In this document: positions 42,812 to 50,959 of the stretch, piece after piece
How the letters are laid out: each line of letters begins with the position of its first letter
Position numbering within the stretch: position 1 is the first letter of the stretch
Source of the DNA: Lachnospiraceae bacterium MD308
Lineage (GTDB): Bacteria > Bacillota > Clostridia > Lachnospirales > Lachnospiraceae
Length of the DNA stretch: 64,000 nucleotides
Direction: 5' to 3'
Assembly: GCA_000403475.2 (NCBI GenBank)
Contig: KE159795.1
Span: 410,561 to 474,560 of the forward strand
Notes under the pieces: model-generated
Databases searched by the model: none
Told to the model about the DNA's origin: nothing
The model's input: the letters and a program-made list of their open reading frames with translations, nothing else
Program-made: the position numbers and the translations under genes

Positions 42812-44116
42812 TCACTGCCCCTGTCCGGAGCCTCCCTGCCGAAACTGCCTCCCGTCCGGCGGCTCCTGCTCCTGCAGGTTCTTCCCCGCAAACAGCCCCG
42901 CATCTTCCAGCCTGCACAGATTCCCGTTCACCAGATATAGGTCCCCGCCTTCCTCCGCCGGGATCGGGTTCATATCCTCCATCTCCCTGATATCATTCGC
43001 AGACAGCCACCCATTCTGCCGCCCCACAGAATACCCGGTCATACGGCTCTGGTAATCCCCCCGCAGAAGCCCGTCCACGTTCAGCTTCACGAAATACTCC
43101 CGCTTCTCCTGGGGCAGCAATAAGGCTTTCTGTAAAGACTGCTCCCACCGGATCACCCATGGGTCCAGCGTATACTTCACAAACTCCAAAGACTGCTGCT
43201 CAATATTAGAAAAACTGCTCTTATCCAGATCCCCCACCATATGCGGTGGAATCCGGTACAGCCTGGCGATCTCGTCCACCTGGAACTTCCTGGTCTCCAG
43301 AAACTGCGCTTCCTCCGGCGGAATCCCAATCTGCTGGTACTTCATGCCCTCTTCCAGAACGGCAACCTTCCCCGCATTCTTAGAGCCCCCGTAAACAGCG
43401 TGCCAGCTCTCCCGCACCTTCGCCGGGTCCTTCAACACCCCCGGATGCTCCAATACACCGCCAGGCGTGGCCCCGTTCTCAAAGAACCCCGCCCCGTATT
43501 CCTCACAAGCCAGCGTCATCCCCACCGCATTCTTCGCCATGGCGATAGGAGAATACCCCACCAGCCCGTCAAACCCAAGCCCAGGGATATGCAGCACATC
43601 CTCCCGCGCAAGATACACCCTGCCGTACTCCCCAAAGTTCGGGTTCTCGTCACCGTACCGGTTATAAACATAATAAAGCTCCCCCTTACCGTCCCGGTCA
43701 ACCTCCACCTTGTCCGGCAGCAGCGGGTACAGCCCCAGCACCCGTCCCCCGCCGTCCCGTATGATCTGCGCATAGGCATTCCCCCAGATCAAAAGATGGC
43801 TCATAAGCGTCTCCCGGAACACAAAAGAAGTCATCTCCGGGTTCGGCTCGTCATGCAGGAGATAATACAAAGGATGGTCATACACCCGTTCCTTCCCCCT
43901 CCCCGCATACCGGTACAAATGCACCGGCAGAGACGCCACAGCCTCCGCCAGAATCCGCACACAGGAATAGACCGCCGTGGTCTGCATGGCCGTCCGCTCA
44001 TTCACGACCTTCCCGCTGCTGCTCCGCCCAAAGAAAAAGGAATAAGCCGTACTCCCGTAACTGTCCCTCGGCTTATCCCTCGCCCCTCTGATACCCAAAA
44101 CAGACGCCAGCTTCAT
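42812..44116 (-). CDS. Phage portal protein, HK97 family
   Basis: 434 residues from the ATG at 44116 (GGAGG upstream). AYSFFFGRSSSGKVVNERTA, TAVYSCVRILAEAVASLPVH, HPLYYLLHDEPNPEMTSFVF and WGNAYAQIIRDGGGRVLGLY belong to the HK97/lambda-B-like portal family. GLDERSNFS-like KSSFSNIEQQSLEFVKYTL and GVLRPNEVR-like NGWLSANDIREMEDMNPI are also present. It is a dodecameric ring for DNA passage. Its neighbour upstream would normally be the terminase, but a HEPN cargo gene lies between. Confidence 0.93.
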   Translation of the reverse strand: MKLASVLGIRGARDKPRDSYGSTAYSFFFGRSSSGKVVNERTAMQTTAVYSCVRILAEAVASLPVHLYRYAGRGKERVYDHPLYYLLHDEPNPEMTSFVFRETLMSHLLIWGNAYAQIIRDGGGRVLGLYPLLPDKVEVDRDGKGELYYVYNRYGDENPNFGEYGRVYLAREDVLHIPGLGFDGLVGYSPIAMAKNAVGMTLACEEYGAGFFENGATPGGVLEHPGVLKDPAKVRESWHAVYGGSKNAGKVAVLEEGMKYQQIGIPPEEAQFLETRKFQVDEIARLYRIPPHMVGDLDKSSFSNIEQQSLEFVKYTLDPWVIRWEQSLQKALLLPQEKREYFVKLNVDGLLRGDYQSRMTGYSVGRQNGWLSANDIREMEDMNPIPAEEGGDLYLVNGNLCRLEDAGLFAGKNLQEQEPPDGRQFRQGGSGQGQ

Positions 44117-44137
44117 ACACACCTCCTAAAAATACGC

Positions 44138-44164
44138 AAAAGAAAAGCACCTCCGAAGAGATGC
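44138..44164 (-). terminator. Terminator of the HEPN cargo gene
   Basis: Stem GCATCTC/GAGGTGC with a TTCG loop (44147-44164), followed on the minus strand by TTTTCTTTT. It lies between the cargo gene stop and the portal start. Confidence 0.7.
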
Positions 44165-44199
44165 CTTAAAAATATATTCCTACAAAAAAACAAATTGGT

Positions 44200-45303
44200 T
44201 CATTTCTCTAACATGCAAATGTTTTTAATAAATGAAACCAACATAACAGATATCTCCAAATAATACTCACTCTTTATATATGCGACATCTCCACATTTAA
44301 GATTGTACTTATTACCTTGTGACTGGCTAAAATAGCCTTGATCTATTATTCCTCGCTTATGAATATGCAGATTTCTCCTAGCAATAATCTCGCATAAATC
44401 TTTATAAACATCCCTATCTTCAATAACAAAATAATCTCTTCTATACTTATAAAGCAGCTTCAACAATCCCGAAACATAATTATTTTTTAAGATTTTTTCA
44501 ATTACCTCCGATTGAAACGATGAAAAAGATCCCGCTTTTATTATCTCCTTTAACTCATACTTATCTGATAATATTTCCTCATTTTTATTACAGAAATCAA
44601 AAAAATGGCAAGTAATTATCAATTCAGCAATATCAAATACAGCAGCATCAAAAGCAGTCATAAGTAAAATAAACGATTGCCTAAAAATATTAAGGGGGTT
44701 TTTAAAGTCCATAACATTACATAATGTCATATACTCTGATAATTCATGCTCATGCCTTCTTTCATCATCTATATGTGCATTAAAACAATCGATTCTACAA
44801 TACTCTAATAATTTTTCATAATCCTTAACAGAATAATTGCGATAGTGTGATTCATTTCCTGATTCATTGTCAATGTCTCTTTTTAAAGAATCTGCTGACA
44901 TAGAACATAACGCAGCATAATGATCCTCAAATCTTTCATCTTCAAATCTGCTTTCCAAATATATTGCAAGTTTCTGTTCTTTCTTAACGATGCTACAATT
45001 CCTTAATTCATCTGTAATTTCTCTTTTGCAATTTTCATCTAAATACCTTGCACATTTTTCTCTTTCCTCAACTATTCTTTGTTTTATTTTTTCTATTATT
45101 GCCTGATTATTATCTTCAATCTCTGGTTCGACAAAATTACACTCATATCGGTCTAGCAAATTCTTAATTTCCGCATTACCTGAAAATTCTTCAATAATAA
45201 TCCTTTTATATTGCTCAAAAGATATTATAGAATGCATAGTATACTGAAATAAATTAGTATTTTCATCAGAAAATCTTTTTTCAATTTCTTCAATTTTATA
45301 CAT
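44200..45303 (-). CDS. Uncharacterised HEPN-type protein (cargo gene between terminase and portal)
   Basis: 367 residues, A+T-rich, soluble. The first 230 residues are highly charged and helical with no recognised domain. The C-terminal third is mostly helical and carries VYKDLCEIIARRNLHIHKRG, where Arg310-Asn311 and His315 form the R-x4-H motif of HEPN ribonuclease domains; helices FRQSFILLMTAFDAAVFDIA and YYLEISVMLVSFIKNICMLE frame it. This layout resembles the RiboL-PSP/ApeA-like HEPN proteins linked to abortive infection. SD AAAGGA precedes the ATG; there is a private promoter and terminator. A role in defence against other phages is inferred, not shown. Confidence 0.72.
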   Translation of the reverse strand: MYKIEEIEKRFSDENTNLFQYTMHSIISFEQYKRIIIEEFSGNAEIKNLLDRYECNFVEPEIEDNNQAIIEKIKQRIVEEREKCARYLDENCKREITDELRNCSIVKKEQKLAIYLESRFEDERFEDHYAALCSMSADSLKRDIDNESGNESHYRNYSVKDYEKLLEYCRIDCFNAHIDDERRHEHELSEYMTLCNVMDFKNPLNIFRQSFILLMTAFDAAVFDIAELIITCHFFDFCNKNEEILSDKYELKEIIKAGSFSSFQSEVIEKILKNNYVSGLLKLLYKYRRDYFVIEDRDVYKDLCEIIARRNLHIHKRGIIDQGYFSQSQGNKYNLKCGDVAYIKSEYYLEISVMLVSFIKNICMLEK

Positions 45304-45374
45304 AGATATCCTTTCAGTTTTTTAACCCAATATTGTCATGAGTCAATACAAACATTTTTAGATTTATGTGATTC

Positions 45375-45383
45375 AGTATACCA
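45375..45383 (-). promoter_or_regulatory. Extended -10 promoter of the HEPN cargo gene
   Basis: TGGTATACT on the minus strand is an extended -10 (TGn plus TATACT); the -35 is weak. A loose dyad (TTGACTCATGACAA) about 25 bases downstream could bind a repressor. Confidence 0.45.
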
Positions 45384-45397
45384 GAAACCCGCCAACA

Positions 45398-47800
45398 TTA
45401 AAAGGACAAAATCCCCCTCTCATCATACACGCTCCCCGTACTCCCGCCATGCCTTACCGCCCGGTCAAGCGCCATAACCGCCGCCACCGCGCCGTCAATC
45501 TTCTCCGTTGACTTCTCCTTGTCCGGCTTGATATTCCCCGCCGGGTCCGTCCGCACAAAAATATTGTCCATCATCCACCGCAGCACCGGATGCCCGCCGT
45601 GGGCAACATTCCTCTCCAGCACCAGCTCCATCAGCCTCTTTGTAGGCGGCGACATATCCTTGAACCCCTGCCCGAACGGGACCACCGTAAACCCAAGCCC
45701 CTCCAGGTTCTGGACCATCTGCACCGCTCCCCACCGGTCAAAGGCAATCTCCTTTATGTGGAACCTCTTCCCCAAATCCTCTATAAAACTCTCAATAAAC
45801 CCATAATGGATCACATCCCCCTCCGTAGTCTCCAGGAACCCCTGCTTCTCCCACACATCATACGGCACATGGTCACGCCGCACCCTCCGCGCCATGTTCT
45901 CCTCCGGTATCCAGAAAAACGGCAGGAACACATACCTCTCCGTATCGTCCCTGGGCTGAAACACCAGCACAAAAGCCGTGATATCAATAGAGCTTGACAA
46001 ATCCAGCCCTCCGTAACACTCCCGCCCCAGAAGCTCCCCCTCGTCCACCGGGAAAGCACAGGCATCCCACTTCTCCATCTGCATCCAGCGTGTGGACTGC
46101 TTCACCCACTGGTTCAGCCGGAGCTGCCGGAAAATATTTTCCTCCGCCGGATTGTCCCTGGCGCTCAAACAAGCATTCCGCACCTTCCCGATATCAATCG
46201 TATGCCCCAAAGACGGGTTCGCCCGGTACCACACTTCCTCCGAAGTCCAGTCCGCATCATCCTCCGCCCCGTAAATCACCGGATAAAACGTGGGGTCCGC
46301 CTTTCTACCGCACAGAATATCCTCCGCCTTCTGATGCTGCTCAAAACACACCGAATGCCGGTCTGTCCCCGCCGTAGTGATCAGGAAGAACAAAGGCTGT
46401 GTCCTGGCATCCCCGGAGCCCTTCGTCATAACGTCAAACAACTCCCACACAGCCTCTGTCCGCACCAGAAGCTCCCGGCTCTCCGGCAGCGCCATGGCCA
46501 CCGCATAAGCCACCGTCGCCGTGACCGCGTTCCCGGCCTGCTTATAAAGCTGTGTTTCCGAATTGACAGCCGCCGCCCGCTCATACAGCTCATCCGGGAA
46601 CCCCTGCAGGCGGAAACACTCACGGGGAGTCAGCCGCCGAATCTTCCCGCACTTCGTCACCGTCCCCATCATGCACCCCGTATCCAGCGTCTGCGAACAC
46701 CCCTTTCCAACCCGGCCCCGCCTGGAACCGCTTTTCGGATATGACAGCACAATCCCGTCTCCCGGACGCGCCATGTCATACCCCTGCTTCGTGGCATTGC
46801 GGACAGGCAGCGCCGTCTCCGCACCCCCGGACACCTCTTCCGGCAGGTACACCCCATGCTGGTCCTGCGCCGTCAGCGTGAACATCGGCTCCCCGGTTTC
46901 TTTCATCCGCCTCCCGTTCTGCCGCTTCTCCACCCGATCCGGCGTCAGCACCGCCCTGGCTTCCTGCACCGCAGAATCAGTCTCCAATACCCCGGAATTG
47001 CCATAATTCGTCAGCCCGCCATTATACTGTGCAATCAGGCACCGAGCAACCTCCGTAACCTTCGGATGGTTCAGCGTCTGGTCCACAAATATCCGGCCGC
47101 CTGGCTCTGCATCTCCCACGCAGTACAGCCCGGTCTTCGCGCCCATGCCCCCGCCGTTCGCCCCGATACTCACCGAAACCCCGGACGGGTCATACACCCG
47201 GTATCCCTGCATCCCGCCTATAACCTCTTTAAGAGCTCCGCCGTCTTCTCCGGAGACAGGTAATACTTCCCGTCCGCCTCTGCTTCTAAGAACTGCGATA
47301 AGGAATACCCTCTCCCGGTTCTGCGGGACTCCGAAGTCTTTAGAATTAAGCACCTGCCACCGCACGTCATACCCTGCCTCGTCCATTTCAGAGAGAACGG
47401 CGGCAAAATCGAATCCTGCATTGACTGATAACAGGTTCTTAACGTTCTCAACAAGTAGGTATGTGGGCTTATCACCTTCCTCTTTGCCTTTGATGAGGTC
47501 AATAATGCTGTAATAGATTCCACTTCGCTTCCCTCTAAGCCCCCTCTGCTTTCCTGCGATGGAAATATCTTGACAAGGGAATCCGTAGCACCAGATATCG
47601 GCGTATGGGATATCCCCCGGTCTAAGTTCTGTAACGTCATATGCCTTCCACTCCCCTTCCGTGTCATACATGGCCTCATAGGAAGCCCGCGCAAACTTAT
47701 CATACTCACAATACCCAACGCATTTATGTCCGGCCCATTCCAGCCCCAGCCGGAACCCGCCAATCCCCGAACAGATATCCAGAAATGTAAGCCGCCCCAT
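45398..47800 (-). CDS. In-frame fusion of C5-cytosine DNA methyltransferase and terminase large subunit C-terminal part
   Basis: 800 residues from the ATG at 47800 (GGAGG nine bases upstream). Residues 1-437 are a Dcm-type methyltransferase: LDICSGIGGFRLGLEWAG, FPCQDISIAG (Cys76), LLVENVKNLL (ENV), DFGVPQNRERVFLI and RRLTPRECFRLQGFPDEL with KQAGNAVTA. Residues about 450-800 are the end of a TerL protein: LFDVMTKGSGDARTQPLFFL, NQWVKQSTRWMQMEKWDACA, GGLDLSSSIDITAFVL (nuclease Asp), IAFDRWGAVQMVQNLEGLG and EKIDGAVAAVMALDRAV. The terminase Walker A and B ATPase half (about 200 residues) is absent. A deletion that joined two neighbouring genes is the simplest cause; packaging should fail. Confidence 0.88.
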   Translation of the reverse strand: MGRLTFLDICSGIGGFRLGLEWAGHKCVGYCEYDKFARASYEAMYDTEGEWKAYDVTELRPGDIPYADIWCYGFPCQDISIAGKQRGLRGKRSGIYYSIIDLIKGKEEGDKPTYLLVENVKNLLSVNAGFDFAAVLSEMDEAGYDVRWQVLNSKDFGVPQNRERVFLIAVLRSRGGREVLPVSGEDGGALKEVIGGMQGYRVYDPSGVSVSIGANGGGMGAKTGLYCVGDAEPGGRIFVDQTLNHPKVTEVARCLIAQYNGGLTNYGNSGVLETDSAVQEARAVLTPDRVEKRQNGRRMKETGEPMFTLTAQDQHGVYLPEEVSGGAETALPVRNATKQGYDMARPGDGIVLSYPKSGSRRGRVGKGCSQTLDTGCMMGTVTKCGKIRRLTPRECFRLQGFPDELYERAAAVNSETQLYKQAGNAVTATVAYAVAMALPESRELLVRTEAVWELFDVMTKGSGDARTQPLFFLITTAGTDRHSVCFEQHQKAEDILCGRKADPTFYPVIYGAEDDADWTSEEVWYRANPSLGHTIDIGKVRNACLSARDNPAEENIFRQLRLNQWVKQSTRWMQMEKWDACAFPVDEGELLGRECYGGLDLSSSIDITAFVLVFQPRDDTERYVFLPFFWIPEENMARRVRRDHVPYDVWEKQGFLETTEGDVIHYGFIESFIEDLGKRFHIKEIAFDRWGAVQMVQNLEGLGFTVVPFGQGFKDMSPPTKRLMELVLERNVAHGGHPVLRWMMDNIFVRTDPAGNIKPDKEKSTEKIDGAVAAVMALDRAVRHGGSTGSVYDERGILSF

Positions 47801-47801
47801 A

Positions 47802-48929
47802 TCAGCTTTCCTCCCCTCTGCCGTCTGCTCCCAAAGCACACACCTTCTCAAATTTCAGGTCATAAAAATAAGCGGCCTCCGAGAACCGCCGTTCAAAATC
47901 ATCCAGATATTTAAAACAGGCGCTCCGCCTGCCGTTCATCTCCCCAAACTCCCTCAGACTCTTTTTACAAAAAAGCCCCGGCTGGTTCACCCATCTCGCA
48001 ATGGTGACATACATCCCCCAGAACGGGCTCTCCCTGTACCGCCCAAACCGCATCACATAAGGCAGGCACCCATACTTCATCAGGAGCTCCACCCGTTCCA
48101 GCAGCCCGAAAACATCATCCCTCCAGAAAGCCCCGTCCCACACGTCCTCCCGGTCAAACCCGCAGAAACAGTAAAACCGCAGACGTACATCCGTATACTT
48201 CCTGGCAAGAATGAGCTTCTTTTCAATCAGCCCTGCGTCCCTCACGTCATCAAATGCAAATGTATATGTCCCGTCATACCTGGCGGAAAACAGCTCCCGG
48301 CACTTCTCGTCATCCAAGAGCCGCTCGTCCAGCCCCTGCCGGAACTGAAAAGGCTTCCCCGTCCGCTTTAATGCGTCCAGCATCTCCTTCCAGCGGGGAT
48401 GCCCCAGGAAATTGTCATCCAGAAGGCATATCTTCTTCCGCTCCGGGTTCAGGAACTCCTCCAGGGGGCTGTGCATACATACCCGGTCATAATTCCTGTT
48501 CACGCAGAACGCGCATTTCCGGAAACACCCCCTTGAGAGGAAACCGATGGAATAATCCAGGTAAAACTGAAAATCACTTCTCCTTGCCCCGGCATCCAGC
48601 TTCTCCTGCACCCACCTGTCATACAGATGGTAGTCCGTCATACAGTGTTCCGCTTCCTCCGGCAGAGACGGCGCCCTGTCGTAAAAGAACCCCGTCCCTC
48701 CGTAAGAGACGTTCCCCATCCCAAGGACACCCTCCGGCACTTCCGTATCCGTGAACACCTTCGACAGATACACCCGGTCAAACTTATCCAGCCCCTCATA
48801 GTACATTTTCAGCGCCACGTCATCCCCGCGCCCCTTGTGCTATCCCGACAGCTTCATGCAGGCAAGGTTCGGGAACCTGTACTTCTTCCTGCCAATCAAA
48901 TCCGCATCAACCACCGCAATCCGTTCCAT
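47802..48929 (-). pseudogene. Phage radical SAM protein gene with in-frame amber codon
   Basis: The frame from ATG 48929 (GGAGG six bases upstream) reads MERIAVVDADLIGRKKYRF, then LACMKLSG, TAG at 48840-48842, and continues HKGRGDDVALKMYYEGLDKF without other stops to 47802. Both sides belong to one protein. The CxxxCxxC cluster motif is in SRGCFRKCAFCVN, after a B12-binding-like start. The tail part could be translated from a start near 48818 but would lack the first 37 residues. The gene overlaps the PAPS-reductase-like gene upstream and abuts the methyltransferase fusion. Radical SAM proteins of this phage group have no known substrate. Confidence 0.72.
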
Positions 48930-49611
48930 CCTGCACCTCCCCTTCCGGCTCTTCCCAGATCTTTTCTCCGGCCGGAAAACACAGACCGTCCATGCTCCCC
49001 AGTCTCTCCCTCAATTCCCGGAAGAACTCCTTCCCCCGGATACGCTTTCCTTCCCGTATCCGTTCTTCCTCAAACCGGAACCGAACCTCCAGCTCCTGCA
49101 CAGAAAAATCCTTCCGGAAATTCCGCCAGGTTTTGCCTTCCCCTTCCAGAAGCCGGCTCCACAGCTCCGGAAACTCCCTCACCCTCTGGGGCTCATCCGC
49201 CGCTATGCCGATATACTTCACAATCTCATAATTCTTCCTAAACCCAGACAGATACTTGTTGATCACCACCGTCTTCAACACCGAAGTACACCAGCGGTTC
49301 TTAGGCCCCGCCCAGCTCATGCCTGGCCTGCCCGCATAGGGGGAATCCAGGTCCTTCCGCTCCGGCGTATAACGGAGCAGGTAATACTCAAATCCTTTCT
49401 CCTCTTTCAAATGCACCACCGGAACCGGCAGCGCCTTCTCCAGCTTCTCCACATGCTCATACATCCGGAGAAATTCCAGCCCCGTGTCACAGAACATCAC
49501 AAAATCCAAAGGCCATCCTTCCTCCACCAGCCGCAGGACCATGGCCGTGGAATCCTTCCCGCCAGACAGCGAAGCCGCATACAGCTTTTCCTTTCCGCCG
49601 TCCTTATGCAC
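48907..49611 (-). CDS. PAPS-reductase-like protein, possibly internally deleted
   Basis: 234 residues. The PP-loop is SLSGGKDSTAM, followed by FVMFCDTGLEFLRMYEHVEK and NRWCTSVLKTVVINKY, as in phage and Dnd-type members of the PAPS reductase family. The protein then reads IGIAADEPQRVRE and goes directly to FPELWSRLLEGEGKTWRNFR. In relatives I recall a further stretch of roughly 60 residues with a CWCCP-like motif between these. An in-frame deletion is inferred. Such enzymes activate substrates by adenylation or handle sulphur, and a nucleic-acid modification role with the adjoining radical SAM protein is possible. It overlaps the small HTH gene by eight bases. Confidence 0.72.
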   Translation of the reverse strand: MHKDGGKEKLYAASLSGGKDSTAMVLRLVEEGWPLDFVMFCDTGLEFLRMYEHVEKLEKALPVPVVHLKEEKGFEYYLLRYTPERKDLDSPYAGRPGMSWAGPKNRWCTSVLKTVVINKYLSGFRKNYEIVKYIGIAADEPQRVREFPELWSRLLEGEGKTWRNFRKDFSVQELEVRFRFEEERIREGKRIRGKEFFRELRERLGSMDGLCFPAGEKIWEEPEGEVQDGTDCGG

Positions 49612-49804
49612 CCAGCATGGCGGTATCTTCCGCCATCTCTCTCTGCTGGTTCAGCTTCACCGCTTCCCCATAGCCTTCCATCCCGTTCGCCCTGCAGTAA
49701 TTCCGCACAATATCACGGGACAGCCCAACGGCAGAGGCAGCAGCCTTATAGCCCTTCCCCTGCATCCGAAGCTCTTTAATCCGCTCCGCCTGTTCCTTCG
49801 TCAT
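49604..49804 (-). CDS. Small HTH protein of the phage packaging region
   Basis: 66 residues: MTKEQAERIKELRMQGKGYK, then AAASAVGLSRDIVRNYCRANG is a sigma-70 region 4/resolvase-like helix-turn-helix. In relatives that I remember this start is followed by a C-terminal zinc-knuckle segment (CxxC...CxxxC) which is missing here, so the gene may be shortened. It overlaps the PAPS-reductase-like gene. A regulatory role for the late phage genes is possible. It is the first gene of the remnant. Confidence 0.6.
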   Translation of the reverse strand: MTKEQAERIKELRMQGKGYKAAASAVGLSRDIVRNYCRANGMEGYGEAVKLNQQREMAEDTAMLGA

Positions 49805-49864
49805 ACCTTCACTCCAAATAAAAAGAGCCGAAAACCACCTTTTTCCGATAGTTTTTCAGCCCCA

Positions 49865-49931
49865 AAATGCAGGATTTATAAAGACTCCCGAAACCGCTTC
49901 CTCCCCGGAAATCCTTATAAATCCCGCATTT
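49865..49931. repeat. 17-bp inverted repeat with a 33-base gap
   Basis: AAATGCAGGATTTATAA (49865-49881) pairs with TTATAAATCCCGCATTT (49915-49931) with one mismatch, which is a G-U pair in RNA. It lies between the end of the prophage gene block and the SymE-like gene and may be a long hairpin or a border signal. The rest of 49932-50163 holds no gene I can support and should be the leader of the plus-strand gene. Confidence 0.65.
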
Positions 49932-50185
49932 ATGTATAACAGAACAACGCCCTGCCTATCCCCCCTGCTAATTTCTGCGAAAATCCACGTTTGAGGGGGC
50001 GGCGGTGTCCAGGGGGACAGCTTCCGGAGATTTGCACCGCCCCTCCCCTCCGGCTATATACAGAACCCACAGCTCACGGGAAAAATCTTTGTGGAGATCA
50101 CCGGCCGGATTTCACGGGAGATCCGCACGGTTCCACAGTAAAATAATAGCCAGCACCACACCAAATCTAAAGGAGGCACACGTCC

Positions 50186-50413
50186 ATGAAATCAAAGCTG
50201 ATCAAAGTAATCACTTCCTCACGCCTTACCTATCCCAAAAAACCTTTTGATGACACCAAGTACATCCGGACACCCAAAACCCAGTTAGAGGGAAACTGGC
50301 TGGAATCCCTCGGCTTCCACATCGGGGACCGCCTGCAGGTGGACTATGAAGAAGGCTCCATACATATCCACCCAGCACCGCCGGAGCCGGACTATCCCGC
50401 AGAACCCGCATGA
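50186..50413 (+). CDS. SymE-like toxin-family protein
   Basis: 75 residues on the plus strand, opposite to its neighbours. LIKVITSSRLTYPKKPFDDT leads to IRTPKTQLEGNWLESLGFHI and GDRLQVDYEEGSIHIHPAPP. The LxGxWLExxGFxxGxxxxVxxxxGxIxI pattern is that of SymE, the AbrB-derived endoribonuclease toxin of type I toxin-antitoxin systems. SD AAAGGAGG lies nine bases before the ATG. The 5' leader is long, and an antisense RNA, as in SymR, would be expected there but cannot be read. Many Firmicutes members lie in mobile DNA. Confidence 0.8.
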   Translation: MKSKLIKVITSSRLTYPKKPFDDTKYIRTPKTQLEGNWLESLGFHIGDRLQVDYEEGSIHIHPAPPEPDYPAEPA

Positions 50414-50438
50414 TAAAAACAGCATATACCGCAAAAAA

Positions 50439-50480
50439 GGGTGTCGCAAAATCATCAAATTAGATGATTTTGCGACACCC
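50439..50480 (-). terminator. Strong hairpin terminator
   Basis: Perfect 18-bp stem (GGGTGTCGCAAAATCATC and its complement) with a 6-base loop; on the minus strand six Ts follow. It ends the 50497 reading frame and may also stop the SymE-like transcript. Confidence 0.85.
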
Positions 50481-50496
50481 TCTCCACGCTGAAAAC

Positions 50497-50904
50497 TCAT
50501 ATCATATTAAAATGCCTGAAAGCCGCCATAATCGCTTTTTCTTTCTCCTGCGGACATTTCGGCACATGGCTTTTATTATCGCCTAAATTATAATTCAGAC
50601 GCTTTTCAAACCCGCATTTGTCTTTTATCTGTGCCACATACAAGGATGATACTTTTAAATCATACTCTGATTTTATCCATTCTTTGATTTCTGTATAAGT
50701 TGCACACCATTTTACGTCTTTCAGATATTCGTTGTCTTTCGGCTCATAATCAACATACGCATAGACAGTATCAGCGGTGTAACTATTTCCTACCCAAAAG
50801 GACGCACGTCTCCAAATGTTCATCATTGTCCAAACCTATACTTAAATCACCTTCAATAATCGGCAGCTTAAACCGAATTGATTTAAGCCACTGACCGCCC
50901 CTCA
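50497..50904 (-). pseudogene. 3' remnant of an RlmD/RumA-like methyltransferase gene
   Basis: A frame from 50826 reads ATYTEIKEWIKSEYDLKVSS, LYVAQIKDKCGFEKRLNYNL and KEKAIMAAFRHFNMI. This is the C-terminal extension often found on RlmD/RumA proteins of Lachnospiraceae. The next frame upstream (50789-50904) contains LDNDEHLETCVLLGRK, which resembles the HVETVVLLSRK region just before that extension, so the remnant seems to be split by a frameshift. The catalytic domain is missing. The complete rlmD at 52060 lacks such an extension. A small stand-alone protein of 109 residues is an alternative. Confidence 0.5.
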
Positions 50905-50921
50905 TGGCTGTTATCCCATTT

Positions 50922-50939
50922 GTGCAACGGCCGTTGCAC
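50922..50939. repeat. Perfect 18-bp palindrome related to a site inside the adjacent yhcG gene
   Basis: GTGCAACGGCCGTTGCAC. Within the downstream gene at about 51668-51686 the related GTGCAACGACCCGTTGCAC occurs, and both continue with an ACAAAT-type flank on the minus strand. The match suggests a short duplication rather than a regulator site. Confidence 0.5.
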
Positions 50940-50959
50940 TTTTGCTGTTAATTTTGTTA

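Larger units (their letters stand above)
28034..49804 (-). mobile_element. Defective prophage remnant (HK97-type capsid, siphovirus-type tail)
   Basis: In transcription order (right to left): small HTH protein, PAPS-reductase-like protein, radical SAM protein, methyltransferase/terminase fusion, portal, ClpP-like protease, capsid, connectors, tail genes, tape measure, baseplate proteins, lysin remnant. Missing are integrase, repressor, replication genes, small terminase, the terminase ATPase, holin and an intact lysin. Several genes have deletions or a stop. A+T-richer cargo genes interrupt the structural order. Borders are placed at the first and last phage-like genes; no att repeats were identified. 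Confidence 0.85.
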
